64,000 nucleotides of DNA from Geobacillus thermocatenulatus (GCF_002217655.1 NZ_NEWK01000002.1:1055164-1119163), one strand, 5' to 3'; shown: positions 9,250 to 19,459, numbered from the stretch's first letter. Notes: a model not told the origin generated them from the sequence alone. Numbers and translations: made by a program.

Positions 9250-9429
9250 TCACCGGCCTTCTAAGGAAGAAGCAACAAAACCTGTTACAAGATGAATGAA
9301 ATAACCATTCGGATAGCTCGGATATTGTCGGAAATCTTCCTTAATCGTCAACAAACGGGCTAAAGTCCCTAACACAACGGCTGTCGCGATCATGGCAATA
9401 TGTTCGGCGGAAATCAACTCTTCATTCAT
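9250..9429 (-). pseudogene. 5' fragment of a YIEGIA-family membrane protein gene
   Basis: ATG at 9429 behind GAAGGGG opens a 59-residue frame containing GTLARLLTIKEDFRQYPSYP and GYFIHLVTGFVA. From memory this matches the start of YIEGIA-family membrane proteins, which run to nearly 300 residues. The frame stops at 9250 and the rest is absent. The following bases (9184-9250) keep a short second frame (SCHEQINGIVLKKEG), so a deletion joined two gene pieces. The 9084-9249 stretch holds nothing else recognisable. Confidence 0.5.
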
Positions 9430-9494
9430 ATGCCTACCCCTTCAAGAAATGCTGGATATATTCAGAATTTCATGATACAGCTTCACACATTTTT

Positions 9495-9608
9495 CTATAA
9501 TGAGTATGCTTCGTTCGCCGTCATGTCGGTGATGGGGATGATCGTCTTTTCGTCCCGAATCAATTGTCCTTTTTCAAACGAAAACCGCCTAAGCTTTGAT
9601 ATCATCAT
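9495..9608 (-). CDS. Small 37-codon frame of unknown function, possibly a gene fragment
   Basis: Two tandem ATG codons at 9608 and 9605 open a frame reading SFEKGQLIRDEKTIIPITDM and ending TANEAYSL. Composition is protein-like rather than random. A second open frame (IIEKCVKLYHEILN) continues downstream after a one-base slip, so this may be a frameshifted relic. No family is recognised. It lies directly upstream of the YIEGIA fragment on the same strand. Confidence 0.25.
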   Translation of the reverse strand: MMISKLRRFSFEKGQLIRDEKTIIPITDMTANEAYSL

Positions 9609-9731
9609 TCAGTGTAGGCATTCTTCTCAAATGTTAAACATTTGATTTTGCCCACTACTCCAAAGGTGCAATATGTCCTCAAAACAAAGAGTACACACAT
9701 TCTAAAAAATAAGATACAGTACTAACGCCAA

Positions 9732-9779
9732 AAAAGGGGCTGACCCAAAATGCGAGTGCGTTTTGGATCAACCCTTTGT
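9732..9779. terminator. Bidirectional hairpin
   Basis: An imperfect palindrome (GGGGCTGACCCAAAA paired with TTTTGGATCAACCC) lies between the YIEGIA relics and the end of the FMN reductase gene. It can terminate transcription of the reductase on the minus strand. Confidence 0.5.
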
Positions 9780-9815
9780 TTCGCACAATCTATGAAGGCA
9801 AGAAGTCCGTCGCCA

Positions 9816-10361
9816 TTAGCGCCCGACCCATTCGATAAACCGCCCGATCACTTGATCCAAAAATTCCACCGTCGCAGCATCAACGAGATTTCCCGCTTCG
9901 TCGAATTTTTGGCTTGCAACATTCACCAGCACCTCGTTCCCGGCCGGCGGCAACACTTTCGCAGCCAGCCCCGGGCTTTGCAAGATTTGGCGCAAATGAA
10001 GCTGGGCTCGGATTGTTCCCATCATCCCTGTCGATACTCCGGCAATCATCACGGGTTTATTGACCAACACTTTGTCCACACGCGACAGCCAGTCTAACGC
10101 GTTTTTCAGCACGCCGGGAACGGACCAATTGTACTCCGGTGTCACGATCAAAACCCCGTCCGCATTGGCTACTTGCCGCTTGAATGCCGCCACGACTTCG
10201 GGCGGATTGAGCTCATCGTCTTGATTGTAATGCGGCAAAGCGCCGATATCGGCAATGTCCAATTGAAATTTGTCTTTGTACCGTTCCCTCATCCACTCCG
10301 CTAATTTCCGGTTATATGAGTCTTTTCGCAAGCTTCCGACAAGAGCCACAATGTTCATCAT
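9816..10361 (-). CDS. NADPH-dependent FMN reductase family protein
   Basis: 181 residues with a flavodoxin-like fold: the FMN phosphate loop GSLRKDSYNRKL at the N-terminus and the TPEYNWSVPG segment near residue 95, both typical of the NADPH-dependent FMN reductase, azoreductase and chromate reductase group. It should reduce flavins, quinones or azo compounds in the cytosol. ATG at 10361 is six bases after AAGGAGG. It stands alone between two unrelated genes. The exact substrate cannot be read from sequence. Confidence 0.85.
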   Translation of the reverse strand: MMNIVALVGSLRKDSYNRKLAEWMRERYKDKFQLDIADIGALPHYNQDDELNPPEVVAAFKRQVANADGVLIVTPEYNWSVPGVLKNALDWLSRVDKVLVNKPVMIAGVSTGMMGTIRAQLHLRQILQSPGLAAKVLPPAGNEVLVNVASQKFDEAGNLVDAATVEFLDQVIGRFIEWVGR

Positions 10362-10494
10362 TTTCGTCCTCCTTCAAATGGGATTGATGGTCAATTTCCC
10401 CCGCAGCGCAAGGCGAGCACGCATTCCCTTACTATTTTGCCGTTCGCTTCCAGCAGCTGCCTTTTGCTTCAAATTCCCCTTGCGGTCATTCCCA

Positions 10495-11946
<1,452 letters not shown>

Positions 11947-11967
11947 CTATATGTGCATAATAAACAA

Positions 11968-11991
11968 GGAGAGCACCCCCCAGTGCTCCCC
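11968..11991 (-). terminator. Hairpin between the DUF4405 gene and the phospho-glucosidase gene
   Basis: GAGCAC-CCCCCA-GTGCTC stem followed on the minus strand by TTGTTTATT. It probably ends transcription of the DUF4405 gene. It does not resemble a LicT/SacY antiterminator target. Confidence 0.45.
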
Positions 11992-12038
11992 CTCATTAGT
12001 TTACCAAAAATAACTTTGCTAGCCTAGCAATAGAAAGT

Positions 12039-12830
12039 TTACACACTCGCTTCCTTTGCACGTTTATTTTTCAACATTCGTTTTTCAAGATAGTAAGTAG
12101 GGATGATGACCGCGGCCCAAATGACAAAGTAGGTAAGTAGGGCGAGCAGCGGGTTGTTGCTTCCCCGTTCTTTACGGAATTTTCCGTCCCGTATCTCTCC
12201 GTCCGGCGGCGTTGGCATTGTTCCAGTCGTTTCTTCATCAAATGATGGGGCGTTTTGTTCAGCAAATTTCGGTTTGAAATCCCCTTCGCTGGGCTTGACG
12301 TTTAATGAAATCCAATACATTCCGCCGGCTAAGACAGCAAGCGACAGCACAGCAGAGGCAATAACGCCCTTTCTCCATTTTCCTTCTTTCGATTTAAACG
12401 CCTTTTTACAAGTACTCATAATCCATTGCCAATGTACGCCAATATGAAGACCTACTAATGCGAGCGTCATATTGGCGGAAAGGTCGTGAATCCCGCGAAC
12501 AAAGTGGTTGCCTTCGATGGCAAGATTCGGAAAAACGACTCGGGAAATCAAAATTCCGGATACAATGACCGTTGTCATCGAAATAAGCAGCAAGATGTTT
12601 AATAAAAAACTGAACCGTGTTTTTCGCGGGAGTTCCAGAGCAAAAATTTTTTTCGTCGTGTTGACCACCCAGCGATAATTCAACCCGATATGAATAAGAA
12701 TAGCTACTGCTATTACTAAACCGGCCATTTCATGAAACGGCAACCCGTTGAACACCCTTGGATTCATTAACAACACAAACGTAATCGCCATGAACAAGTC
12801 GAGCACCATTTTCACATAATTCTTTCTCAA
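12039..12830 (-). CDS. DUF4405 membrane protein, cytochrome b561-like
   Basis: 263 residues with four core membrane helices and a C-terminal one. Histidines are placed like b-type haem ligands: FHEMAG, LIHIGLNYRW, GIHDLSANM and LHIGVHWQW. This is the usual pattern of DUF4405 proteins, which probably carry haem in the membrane, though no function is established. A charged extracytoplasmic loop (about residues 185-225) lies before the last helix. Translation starts at TTG 12830 after GGGGGAAG. Monocistronic by context. Confidence 0.75.
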   Translation of the reverse strand: MRKNYVKMVLDLFMAITFVLLMNPRVFNGLPFHEMAGLVIAVAILIHIGLNYRWVVNTTKKIFALELPRKTRFSFLLNILLLISMTTVIVSGILISRVVFPNLAIEGNHFVRGIHDLSANMTLALVGLHIGVHWQWIMSTCKKAFKSKEGKWRKGVIASAVLSLAVLAGGMYWISLNVKPSEGDFKPKFAEQNAPSFDEETTGTMPTPPDGEIRDGKFRKERGSNNPLLALLTYFVIWAAVIIPTYYLEKRMLKNKRAKEASV

Positions 12831-13041
12831 TCTGCTTCCCCCTTACATCGAAATGACTGCTGCATAATGTCAAGAATGTAATCGATTTATTACTTTACTG
12901 GGGGAAGGTGAAATTTAGGTGAAATACGAAAAACCTGAATCCGTGACAAATTCATTTGGATCATGACTTGACAGGCATCTCATATAACCTGTCTGCCTTT
13001 CAGTTGTAGTTGGTGGAACGGCTCTTTGCGAGAGAAGAGGG

Positions 13042-13094
13042 GGATTTTCATGCCCGGGTGGAGGACAAAAGTTGCCCATGGATCTTTTCCTTGA
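13042..13094 (+). repeat. Interspersed repeat, copy A
   Basis: The core TTTTCATGCCCGGGTGGAG followed by a GCCCATGGATCTTTTCC-type segment recurs twice at 51968-52130. Here it lies in the 355-bp gap before the LysR gene. Apart from this and the LysR promoter, the gap holds an ACCTGAATCCGTGA segment (12932-12945) shared with 22690. Confidence 0.65.
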
Positions 13095-13130
13095 ATCACC
13101 GAAAAACAGAAGATGAATGGATTGGCGTTA

Positions 13131-13159
13131 ACCGAAACCCATGATAAACTAAGCGTATA
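13131..13159 (+). promoter_or_regulatory. Promoter of the LysR-family regulator gene
   Basis: TTGGCG and TAAACT are separated by 17 bp (TTAACCGAAACCCATGA), about 30 bp before the TTG start at 13186. Confidence 0.5.
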
Positions 13160-13185
13160 TTCAAACAAAGTTTGGAGGGACAACC

Positions 13186-14100
13186 TTGGATCAGTTGCTA
13201 TACGTGTTCGTCAAAGTGGTGGAAAAAGGAAACTTCACAAAAGCAGCTGAGGAGCTGCATATGACACAGCCTGCTGTCAGCCAGCATATCCAAACCCTAG
13301 AGCGATTATTCGATACGAAACTTCTGGACAGGACAAACAAGTACGTCAAATTGAATAAAGCCGGCGAAATTGTGTATCACTATGCGAAAGAAATACTCGG
13401 ACTGTATACACGCATGAATCAACTGGTTGATGATTTACTGAATCGAGCCGGCGGGGAGCTGTCTATTGGGGCCAGCTACACGTATGGCGAGTATGTTCTT
13501 CCACAGATGATCGCAAAATTGCATCAACACTATCCACTAATCAAACCAACGATCACCATCGGGAACTCGAATGAAATTGTCGAAATGGTAAGCAGCCATC
13601 AACTGGATGTAGGGATCATCGAAATGGATATCGAAACAAAAAATGTATATATTGAACCATTTGCCAAAGATCAAATGGTTGTCGTTGCTTCTGTTCATCA
13701 TCCGTATGCCCAAAAAGAGAGCGTACAGATGGATGACCTCCGCAACGCCACATGGATCGTTCGTGAAACAGGATCTGGAACAAGAAAAGCAACGGACGAA
13801 TTTTTTCTCAAACACAACTTCTTTCCGTCTTCAATCATGGAATTCGGCAGTACACAGCTCATTAAAGAAGCGGTAGAAGCTGGTTTGGGGCTGACATTTC
13901 TCTCTCTCTGGACGATCAAAAAAGAACTTTCATTTGGCACGTTAACAATCATCCCGATCGATGATGAACCATTTTTTCGCCACTTTTCTCTCGTGACATC
14001 GAAAACTCCGTTTTATACAAAAGCCATGGAGGTGTTTTTAACCATCGTACGTACTCACCAACCTTCCATCATCCATTCACCACACCCCCCATCTCCCTAA
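13186..14100 (+). CDS. LysR-family transcriptional regulator
   Basis: 304 residues. The N-terminal winged helix-turn-helix reads FTKAAEELHMTQPAVSQHIQ, followed by the usual effector-binding domain. It starts with TTG at 13186 behind GGAGGGA. It is convergent with a yeiH-type gene, a common pairing in which the regulator controls the YeiH exporter. The CysL/YeiE/CbbR branch seems the nearest, but the effector cannot be deduced. A perfect 8-bp inverted repeat upstream of yeiH (15271-15292) is a plausible target. Confidence 0.87.
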   Translation: MDQLLYVFVKVVEKGNFTKAAEELHMTQPAVSQHIQTLERLFDTKLLDRTNKYVKLNKAGEIVYHYAKEILGLYTRMNQLVDDLLNRAGGELSIGASYTYGEYVLPQMIAKLHQHYPLIKPTITIGNSNEIVEMVSSHQLDVGIIEMDIETKNVYIEPFAKDQMVVVASVHHPYAQKESVQMDDLRNATWIVRETGSGTRKATDEFFLKHNFFPSSIMEFGSTQLIKEAVEAGLGLTFLSLWTIKKELSFGTLTIIPIDDEPFFRHFSLVTSKTPFYTKAMEVFLTIVRTHQPSIIHSPHPPSP

Positions 14101-14101
14101 T

Positions 14102-14138
14102 AAAAAGACGCCCGGCAGCGTTTGCGGGCCGTCTTTTT
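14102..14138. terminator. Shared bidirectional terminator of lysR and yeiH
   Basis: AAAAAGACGCCCG paired with CGGGCCGTCTTTTT, lying between the two convergent stop codons and carrying T runs in both directions. Confidence 0.85.
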
Positions 14139-14148
14139 CCCTTGAACG

Positions 14149-15186
14149 TTAAGCGATAAAAAAAGAGAAAAAAGACAACAGAAGAGACACAATACACATG
14201 GCAAGAAGAGGACGCCATCCGTTTGTCCGCCATTTTCGCAAATCCACATTCAATCCAAGGCCGACCATTGCCGCCGCCAAAAGAAATGAGGTGAAGGAAG
14301 AGATATAACGTAAGACGTTTTGAGAAACAGGAATGGCGTTTCCAAGCACATAACTGCCAAGCAAACTCATCATGATAAATCCAAGCAAAAACCAAGGAAA
14401 TTCTACTTTCGTTTCTCCCTCCTCCTGGCCATCGTCTTTTTTTCTTCTCCAATACATGAGGACAAAACTGAGCGGCACAAGCCAAAGTACTCTTCCTAAC
14501 TTTGCCAGCAACGCCATAGCCAATGCATCCTGCCCAGCTGGAGCGCCCGCTAACGCGACGTGGGCAATTTCATGCAAGCTCATCCCACTCCAAATGCCGT
14601 AATGGAAAGACGAAATGGGCAAAACAGGACGAATCAGTGTATACGCGATCGAGAACACCGTGCCGACAAGTGCAATCATTCCAACTGAGATGGCCGTTTC
14701 CTCGTCGTTCGATTTTAAAATGGGAGAAACGGCGGCAATCGCGGCCGCCCCGCATACCCCTGTTCCAATGCCCAGCAATAAGGATAAAGAAGGACTTGCT
14801 TTCAACATGTTTCCAACCCAAATCGTCATAAGAATGGCAAACACAATGACCGCCGCATCGCGAATGACAAGCCCCCATCCTTGATGAATCAAAACATCCA
14901 TATTCAGCTTTAGACCAAATAACATGATGGCCAATCGCAACAAATATTTCGAGACAAATTGGATGCCCGGCCGAATCGCTTCTGGATAGCCAAACAGCTG
15001 CCGATACATCACAGCAAGCAAAATGGCACAAGCGAGCGGACCAACATGATCTAATCCAGGTAGGAAGGCCAATTCCATTCCAATAGCGGCCGTCAAAAAC
15101 GTAAAGGCCACTCCCCCTAACCAAAAACGTTTCCCCTGTTCATGGGCAGTCGAATATGGCCAAACAGCCATCTTTCGCTTCTCCAC
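14149..15186 (-). CDS. YeiH/UPF0324 family membrane protein
   Basis: 345 residues with about ten membrane helices and the glycine-rich GIGTGVCGAAAIAAVSP segment seen in the YeiH (putative sulfate exporter) family. GTG at 15186 is chosen because it lies five bases after a strong GGGGGGA; the frame extends 19 codons further but without a ribosome site. It is convergent with the LysR regulator gene. Transport of sulfate or sulfite-related anions is the usual suggestion; it is not proven by sequence. Confidence 0.85.
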   Translation of the reverse strand: MEKRKMAVWPYSTAHEQGKRFWLGGVAFTFLTAAIGMELAFLPGLDHVGPLACAILLAVMYRQLFGYPEAIRPGIQFVSKYLLRLAIMLFGLKLNMDVLIHQGWGLVIRDAAVIVFAILMTIWVGNMLKASPSLSLLLGIGTGVCGAAAIAAVSPILKSNDEETAISVGMIALVGTVFSIAYTLIRPVLPISSFHYGIWSGMSLHEIAHVALAGAPAGQDALAMALLAKLGRVLWLVPLSFVLMYWRRKKDDGQEEGETKVEFPWFLLGFIMMSLLGSYVLGNAIPVSQNVLRYISSFTSFLLAAAMVGLGLNVDLRKWRTNGWRPLLAMCIVSLLLSFFSFFIA

Positions 15187-15270
15187 TCTAATCCCCCCTA
15201 TTGGTATCACATAACTGTTTTTATCATATGCCCCTTCTGTCAATAAGTAAAATAAAAGTTTATTATTTTT

Positions 15271-15292
15271 ATAATAAGCAATAACTTATTAT
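15271..15292. promoter_or_regulatory. Perfect inverted repeat upstream of yeiH, possible LysR operator
   Basis: ATAATAAG-CAATAA-CTTATTAT is an exact 8-bp inverted repeat, about 85 bp upstream of the yeiH start. It contains T-N11-A spacing used by LysR-type regulators. The rest of the 15293-15512 gap shows only the coiled-coil gene's promoter. Confidence 0.5.
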
Positions 15293-15483
15293 AAATTCCT
15301 AAAAGTGATAAACGAGAAACAAATACTTTGATTAACGAAGAGGCAGGTCCGCCCGTTCCCTCAAAACGCCTTCACAATCATTGACATGAACTTTCCAACC
15401 TCACCCACGACGCTGCAATCAATCAAATGAAAACGGAGAAAAAGCTTGTTCAAAACGCAGTTTTCTTTCCCCACTCCACGTTG

Positions 15484-15489
15484 TATAAT
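15484..15489 (+). promoter_or_regulatory. Extended -10 box for the coiled-coil gene
   Basis: TTGTATAATC carries an extended -10 (TG-n-TATAAT-like) 24 bp before the start codon; the -35 region is poor. Confidence 0.4.
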
Positions 15490-15512
15490 CAAAAAAGAGG
15501 AGGTGAACAAGC

Positions 15513-16124
15513 ATGGAGCGCGATACGGTTGTGAAAGAAGTGGTCGAGGCGCTGAAAATATTTTCCCGCGACATCCGCACCCAAATTGACGAAATGGGAA
15601 GTCAGCTGAGAGCGGAAATCCAAGACACCGCCAACCAGTTGAGAGCAGAAATCCAAGAAACGACTAACCAACTGAGAACGGAAATCCAAGAAACGGCCAA
15701 CCAACTGAGAGCGGAAATGCAAGAAACGGCCAACCAACTGAGAGCGGAAATGCAAGAAACGGCCAACCAACTGAGAGCGGAAATGCAAGAAACGGCCAAC
15801 CAACTGAGAGCGGAAATGCAAGAAACGGCCAACCAACTGAGAGCGGAAATGCAAGAAACGGCCAACCAGCTGAGAGCGGAAATGCAAGAAACGGCCAACC
15901 AGCTGAGAGCGGAAATGCAAGAAACGGCCAACCAGCTGAGAGCGGAGATGCAGCAATTTCGCGCCGAGGTGAACGAGCGGTTCGACCGACTCGAACAAAA
16001 ATTCGCTGGCTTGCGCGTGGAGCTGACCGAAACGCAAGAAACCGTCCATTTCCTCGCGTCCAAAACCATCCAGCACGAGAAAAAACTCCACCATTTGGCC
16101 AAGCAGCTTGAATCCATTCGCTAG
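15513..16124 (+). CDS. Coiled-coil protein built of eleven 11-residue repeats
   Basis: 203 residues. Residues about 31-150 are eleven hendecads of the form QLRAEMQETAN (early copies QLRAEIQDTAN, QLRAEIQETTN and QLRTEIQETAN). This predicts one long, right-handed or straight coiled coil. A further heptad region (FDRLEQKFAGLRVELTETQ) and a basic tail follow. There is no signal peptide or membrane segment, so the protein is probably cytosolic. The 33-bp DNA unit is nearly identical in seven central copies, so length is likely to vary between strains. The ATG follows GAGGAGG. No family is recognised. Confidence 0.75.
   Translation: MERDTVVKEVVEALKIFSRDIRTQIDEMGSQLRAEIQDTANQLRAEIQETTNQLRTEIQETANQLRAEMQETANQLRAEMQETANQLRAEMQETANQLRAEMQETANQLRAEMQETANQLRAEMQETANQLRAEMQETANQLRAEMQQFRAEVNERFDRLEQKFAGLRVELTETQETVHFLASKTIQHEKKLHHLAKQLESIR
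15603..15965 (+). repeat. 33-bp in-frame tandem repeat, 11 units
   Basis: Eleven units starting CAGCTGAGAGCGGAAAT or variants, from 15603 with an exact 33-bp step to 15933. Seven central copies differ only at a CAA/CAG codon, pointing to recent expansion. Confidence 0.95.
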
Positions 16125-16138
16125 TTTTCCTTCATCCG

Positions 16139-16173
16139 AAAGCCGCGTTTGACTGCGAGTCAAGCGCGGCTTT
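16139..16173 (+). terminator. Terminator of the coiled-coil gene
   Basis: AAAGCCGCG ... CGCGGCTTT stem just past the stop codon. Confidence 0.8.
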
Positions 16174-16296
16174 CATGTTAATGTAGAAACCTAATCCCTC
16201 TTTCAGAGAACGCTGTTTTTCCTCGCCGCACAACGGCGCTGTTTCGACCAAATCCATGGAATTTGAACAGAAAATCATGTATAATGATTATGATGA

Positions 16297-16311
16297 TGAT
16301 AATTATTATCA
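16297..16311. promoter_or_regulatory. Perfect 7-1-7 Fur box before the nitroreductase gene
   Basis: TGATAATTATTATCA matches the Bacillus Fur consensus TGATAAT-N-ATTATCA at every position; it differs from PerR and Zur boxes at the outer bases. It lies 11 bp after a TATAAT (16280-16285), overlapping the expected transcription start region, where iron-loaded Fur would repress. Confidence 0.8.
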
Positions 16312-16337
16312 ACAAAAAAAAGAGGAGGACATCTTCC

Positions 16338-16934
16338 ATGAATCCATCGTTTCCCGAAACGGTACAATACGCAGGCATTGCGAAAACGATTCGTGAGCGG
16401 CGCTCCATCAAAAAAGGATACAAACCCGATCCCGTTCCGGTTGAGCTTATCACCGAACTGCTGAATGAGGCCGTTTGGGCGCCCAACCACGGCCTTCGCG
16501 AACCGTGGCGATTTCTATTCGTCCCCACAGAGCAGAAAGAACATTTTATCGAGACCGTCGCATCAGCATTTTCTGGAGAAGAGCAAGAAAAAACCCGCCG
16601 CCGCCTCGAACAAGCCAAGGCCTTTCTCATCGTCATCATGAGAGAAGATCCGCGCCAAAAACAATGGGAAGAAAACTTCGCGGCCGTGAGCGCACTGATC
16701 CAAAACTTCCAACTGCTCGCTTGGGAACGTCAGCTTGGGGTTGTGTGGAAAACCAATCCGCACATTTACGACCCAAAAGTGCGGGAACGGCTCGGCGTCC
16801 GACCAGGGGAAAAAATTGTCGGCTTTTTGCATCTCGGCTTCTTCGATCCCGATCAAATCCCCCCTGCCCGGCCGCGCACGAGGGCGGAAGAGAAAATGAC
16901 CATTTATGGGGACAATTCTCCAAAAGCAGAATAG
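16338..16934 (+). CDS. Nitroreductase-family flavoprotein, probably Fur-regulated
   Basis: 198 residues. FMN-binding features of the nitroreductase family: TIRERRSIKKGYKPDPVP at the N-terminus, APNHGLREPWRF near residue 52, and the C-terminal GEKIVGFLHLGF segment. ATG at 16338 follows GAGGAGG; the frame extends upstream, through the promoter and Fur box, so the upstream codons are not real. A perfect Fur box in the promoter ties expression to iron limitation, suggesting a role such as reduction of a ferric chelate or another iron-sparing step rather than general nitro-compound turnover. That role is inference. Confidence 0.85.
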   Translation: MNPSFPETVQYAGIAKTIRERRSIKKGYKPDPVPVELITELLNEAVWAPNHGLREPWRFLFVPTEQKEHFIETVASAFSGEEQEKTRRRLEQAKAFLIVIMREDPRQKQWEENFAAVSALIQNFQLLAWERQLGVVWKTNPHIYDPKVRERLGVRPGEKIVGFLHLGFFDPDQIPPARPRTRAEEKMTIYGDNSPKAE

Positions 16935-17036
16935 CCCCTCTTACATAAACACCTTTATGTGCATAAATATCAATCCTTTTGACATACAATATCAATACGG
17001 AAGGAATCTTCATCATTCTTTAAGGGGGAATCATCC

Positions 17037-17291
17037 ATGTCCTTTTTATGGAGCTTAATTGTTGGGGGCGTCATCGGTTGGCTGGGAGGTCTTCTTACAG
17101 GTCGAGACATTCCAGGAGGAATCATTGGCAACATTATTGCTGGGTTTATCGGCGCTTGGCTTGGGACGAAGCTGTTCGGCAATTGGGGGCCCACCATCGG
17201 TGGATTTGACATCATCCCCGCGCTGATCGGTTCCGTTATCCTCATTTTGCTTGCAAGTTTTGTTATTCGTATGTTGCATAAAGCCAAGTGA
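17037..17291 (+). CDS. GlsB/YeaQ/YmgE-family small membrane protein
   Basis: 84 residues with three glycine-rich membrane helices: WSLIVGGVIGWLGGLLTG, GGIIGNIIAGFIGAWLG and LIGSVILILLASFV. This is the transglycosylase-associated (GlsB/YeaQ/YmgE) family, linked with general stress. ATG at 17037 follows AAGGGGG. It stands alone with its own terminator. Confidence 0.87.
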   Translation: MSFLWSLIVGGVIGWLGGLLTGRDIPGGIIGNIIAGFIGAWLGTKLFGNWGPTIGGFDIIPALIGSVILILLASFVIRMLHKAK

Positions 17292-17366
17292 TTTTCCTGC
17301 ATCAACCACCAGATCTCGTTCGAATATGATAAAGGTGAAAGGTTTCGTTTCTCACCATTACTACCG

Positions 17367-17395
17367 AAAAGCCGGGCGGAAGTGGCTCGGCTTTT
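17367..17395 (+). terminator. Hairpin terminator after the GlsB-like gene
   Basis: AAAAGCCG ... CGGCTTTT with short loop, 75 bp after the stop codon. Confidence 0.65.
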
Positions 17396-17513
17396 AAACA
17401 TTTAAGATACACGAATAGAACCCCAATTAGGAACAATACACTATTTATGAATTCCTCTTTTGTTACTATAATAATGGATATGTTTGACAAAGAATAGAGA
17501 GGGGGAGCGCTCA

Positions 17514-19232
17514 TTGAAAACGTTGAAGCTAGGAACAAAAATCAATATTTTGATTTTTTGCATCATTATTCTATTAACCATTGTTTTGACGGCTGCTGCC
17601 ATCATCCAAATCAAAAAAGGAATCCAAAAAGAAACGCTTGAAAGAGTCAAATCCAGTCTTTCCTTGGCCTATCACTATCTTGGCGAAAAATATGAAGGGA
17701 GTTGGGCTGTCAAAAACGGAGAGCTTTATAAAGGAAGCGAGAAAATCAATGGCAACAATCAACTCGTTGACGAAATCGGAAACCTAACGGGCGGAACGGC
17801 CACGATCTTTCAAAATGAAACACGGGTTGCCACCAACATTATCGTGAACAATCGACGGGCTGTTGGCACAACCGCGCCTCCAGAAGTGGTGGAACAAGTG
17901 TTAAAGAAAGGGAACACCTTCTTCCGTGAAGTGAATATTTTGCATCAATGGTATCAAGCTGCATATATGCCGATCAAAAACGATCGCGGAGAAATTATCG
18001 GGATGTTTTATGTGGGGATTCCCCAAACATATGTGGACACAGCCGTGTCTTCCCTTTTGAAAACATTGATCCTTTCTGCCGTCATCATACTCGTGATGGC
18101 ATCAGCAGCCGCAATATGGTTCTCGCGTCGCATCCATGCTCGATTGGCCGCCGTCTCCAGCGCCCTCCAGCGAGCAGGGAATGGAGACTTTACGGTTGCC
18201 ATCAATGACCAAACTTGTGATGAAATTGGACAAATTGTCGAAAGCTATAACAAAATGAAAGACGATCTTTCTCAAATGCTGACCCGAGTCGCGGATGCAT
18301 CAGAGCAAGTCGCCGCGGCTGCAGAGGAACTGACAGCGAGCGCGGAGCAAACAGCCTTGTCAACGGAACAAGTTTCTGTCGGCATCCAAGAAGTCGCCAG
18401 CAGAGCGGACAGCCAAAGCAGCCAAACCGATGAAATCGCCGCCGCCATGGAGCAAATGACGCAGGGCGTCTCGCAAATCGCGGAGCGCACGACAGCCATC
18501 GCCCACTTGTCCGTCCATATGACAAACTTAGCCGTAGACGGGAAAACATCTGTAGAAAAAAATGCCGAGCAGATGCAGGACATTCATCAAGCCGTGCTCC
18601 GGTCAGAACAACTGATTCACACGTTGCAGGAACGGTCAAAAGAAATCGAAGCGGTCGTCCACACGATTCATCAAATCGCGGAGCAGACGAATCTCCTTTC
18701 CTTAAACGCCGCCATAGAAGCGGCGAGAGCAGGAGAACATGGGGCGGGATTTGCCGTCGTGGCCGATGAAGTGAGAAAATTGGCCGAACAAACGCAAGCA
18801 GCGACAAAACAAATTACCCATTTGTTGTCCAGTATCCATCAAGATGTAGAGAACACATCAACGAGCATGGAAGATGTGATGCAAAATGTTCAAGACGGCA
18901 TCGATGCTTCACAAGAAACAGCAGAGAAATTCAACACAATTTTAGCAAACTCGAAAACAATCTCAGCCCAATTGGAAGACGTATCAGCATCCGTACAGCA
19001 GCTTTCAGCAGGCATACAAGAACTGGATTCAGCCGTTGCTGAACTAGCCGCTACAGCCGAAAAGACGATGGAGACGTCCAAAACAATGGCCCATTCCGCC
19101 GAAGAGCAACTCGCTTCCATGGAAGAGATTGCGTCAGCAGCCGCTTCATTGGCGAATGTATCAGAAACGTTGCAAGAAATGGTGCAAAAGTTTACGATTG
19201 CACCAAAACACTCGCTTGATTCAAACGGGTAA
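17514..19232 (+). CDS. Methyl-accepting chemotaxis protein with extracellular Cache-type sensor
   Basis: 572 residues. A first membrane helix (about residues 10-32), an extracellular single-Cache-like domain of ~155 residues, a second helix ([19 protein letters not shown]), a HAMP domain and a cytoplasmic signalling domain follow in order. The signalling tip contains [19 protein letters not shown] and [13 protein letters not shown], which contact CheA and CheW. The TTG at 17514 is preferred because it lies eight bases after GAGAGGGGG; an in-frame TTG at 17484 has no ribosome site. The ligand is unknown. It is not near other chemotaxis genes. Confidence 0.92.
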   Translation: MKTLKLGTKINILIFCIIILLTIVLTAAAIIQIKKGIQKETLERVKSSLSLAYHYLGEKYEGSWAVKNGELYKGSEKINGNNQLVDEIGNLTGGTATIFQNETRVATNIIVNNRRAVGTTAPPEVVEQVLKKGNTFFREVNILHQWYQAAYMPIKNDRGEIIGMFYVGIPQTYVDTAVSSLLKTLILSAVIILVMASAAAIWFSRRIHARLAAVSSALQRAGNGDFTVAINDQTCDEIGQIVESYNKMKDDLSQMLTRVADASEQVAAAAEELTASAEQTALSTEQVSVGIQEVASRADSQSSQTDEIAAAMEQMTQGVSQIAERTTAIAHLSVHMTNLAVDGKTSVEKNAEQMQDIHQAVLRSEQLIHTLQERSKEIEAVVHTIHQIAEQTNLLSLNAAIEAARAGEHGAGFAVVADEVRKLAEQTQAATKQITHLLSSIHQDVENTSTSMEDVMQNVQDGIDASQETAEKFNTILANSKTISAQLEDVSASVQQLSAGIQELDSAVAELAATAEKTMETSKTMAHSAEEQLASMEEIASAAASLANVSETLQEMVQKFTIAPKHSLDSNG

Positions 19233-19332
19233 AACAAAAAATGTATATGTTTTACATTCACCCTTTTTCTTTCTAAAATAAGCCATTTTTGATCATTCTG
19301 ATTCAAACGGGTTCAACAGTGGCAGGGCAGAC

Positions 19333-19376
19333 AAAATGCCTCTCATCCTTTGAGACAGAAAGGTTGGGAGGCATTT
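19333..19376 (+). terminator. Terminator of the chemoreceptor gene
   Basis: AAATGCCTC ... GAGGCATTT stem 100 bp after the stop codon. Confidence 0.65.
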
Positions 19377-19459
19377 CAACCCACCCCATGGTGATTTAGG
19401 GGCAATGTTTAAAGAAGGCTTCATCCCCAAATCTGTAAAGCACTGCGCTTATTTGACCG

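Noticed and set aside
11968-11991. LicT/SacY-type antiterminator site before the phospho-glucosidase gene.
   Set aside because: The hairpin lacks the conserved RAT sequence and overlapping terminator arrangement.
15603-15965. 33-bp tandem repeats as a CRISPR array or satellite RNA.
   Set aside because: They are in frame inside a coding region with a good start and give a consistent coiled coil; no spacers.
15489-16163. Long open frame on the minus strand across the 33-bp repeats.
   Set aside because: It exists only because the repeat has no stop in that frame; no ribosome site, and composition is unnatural.
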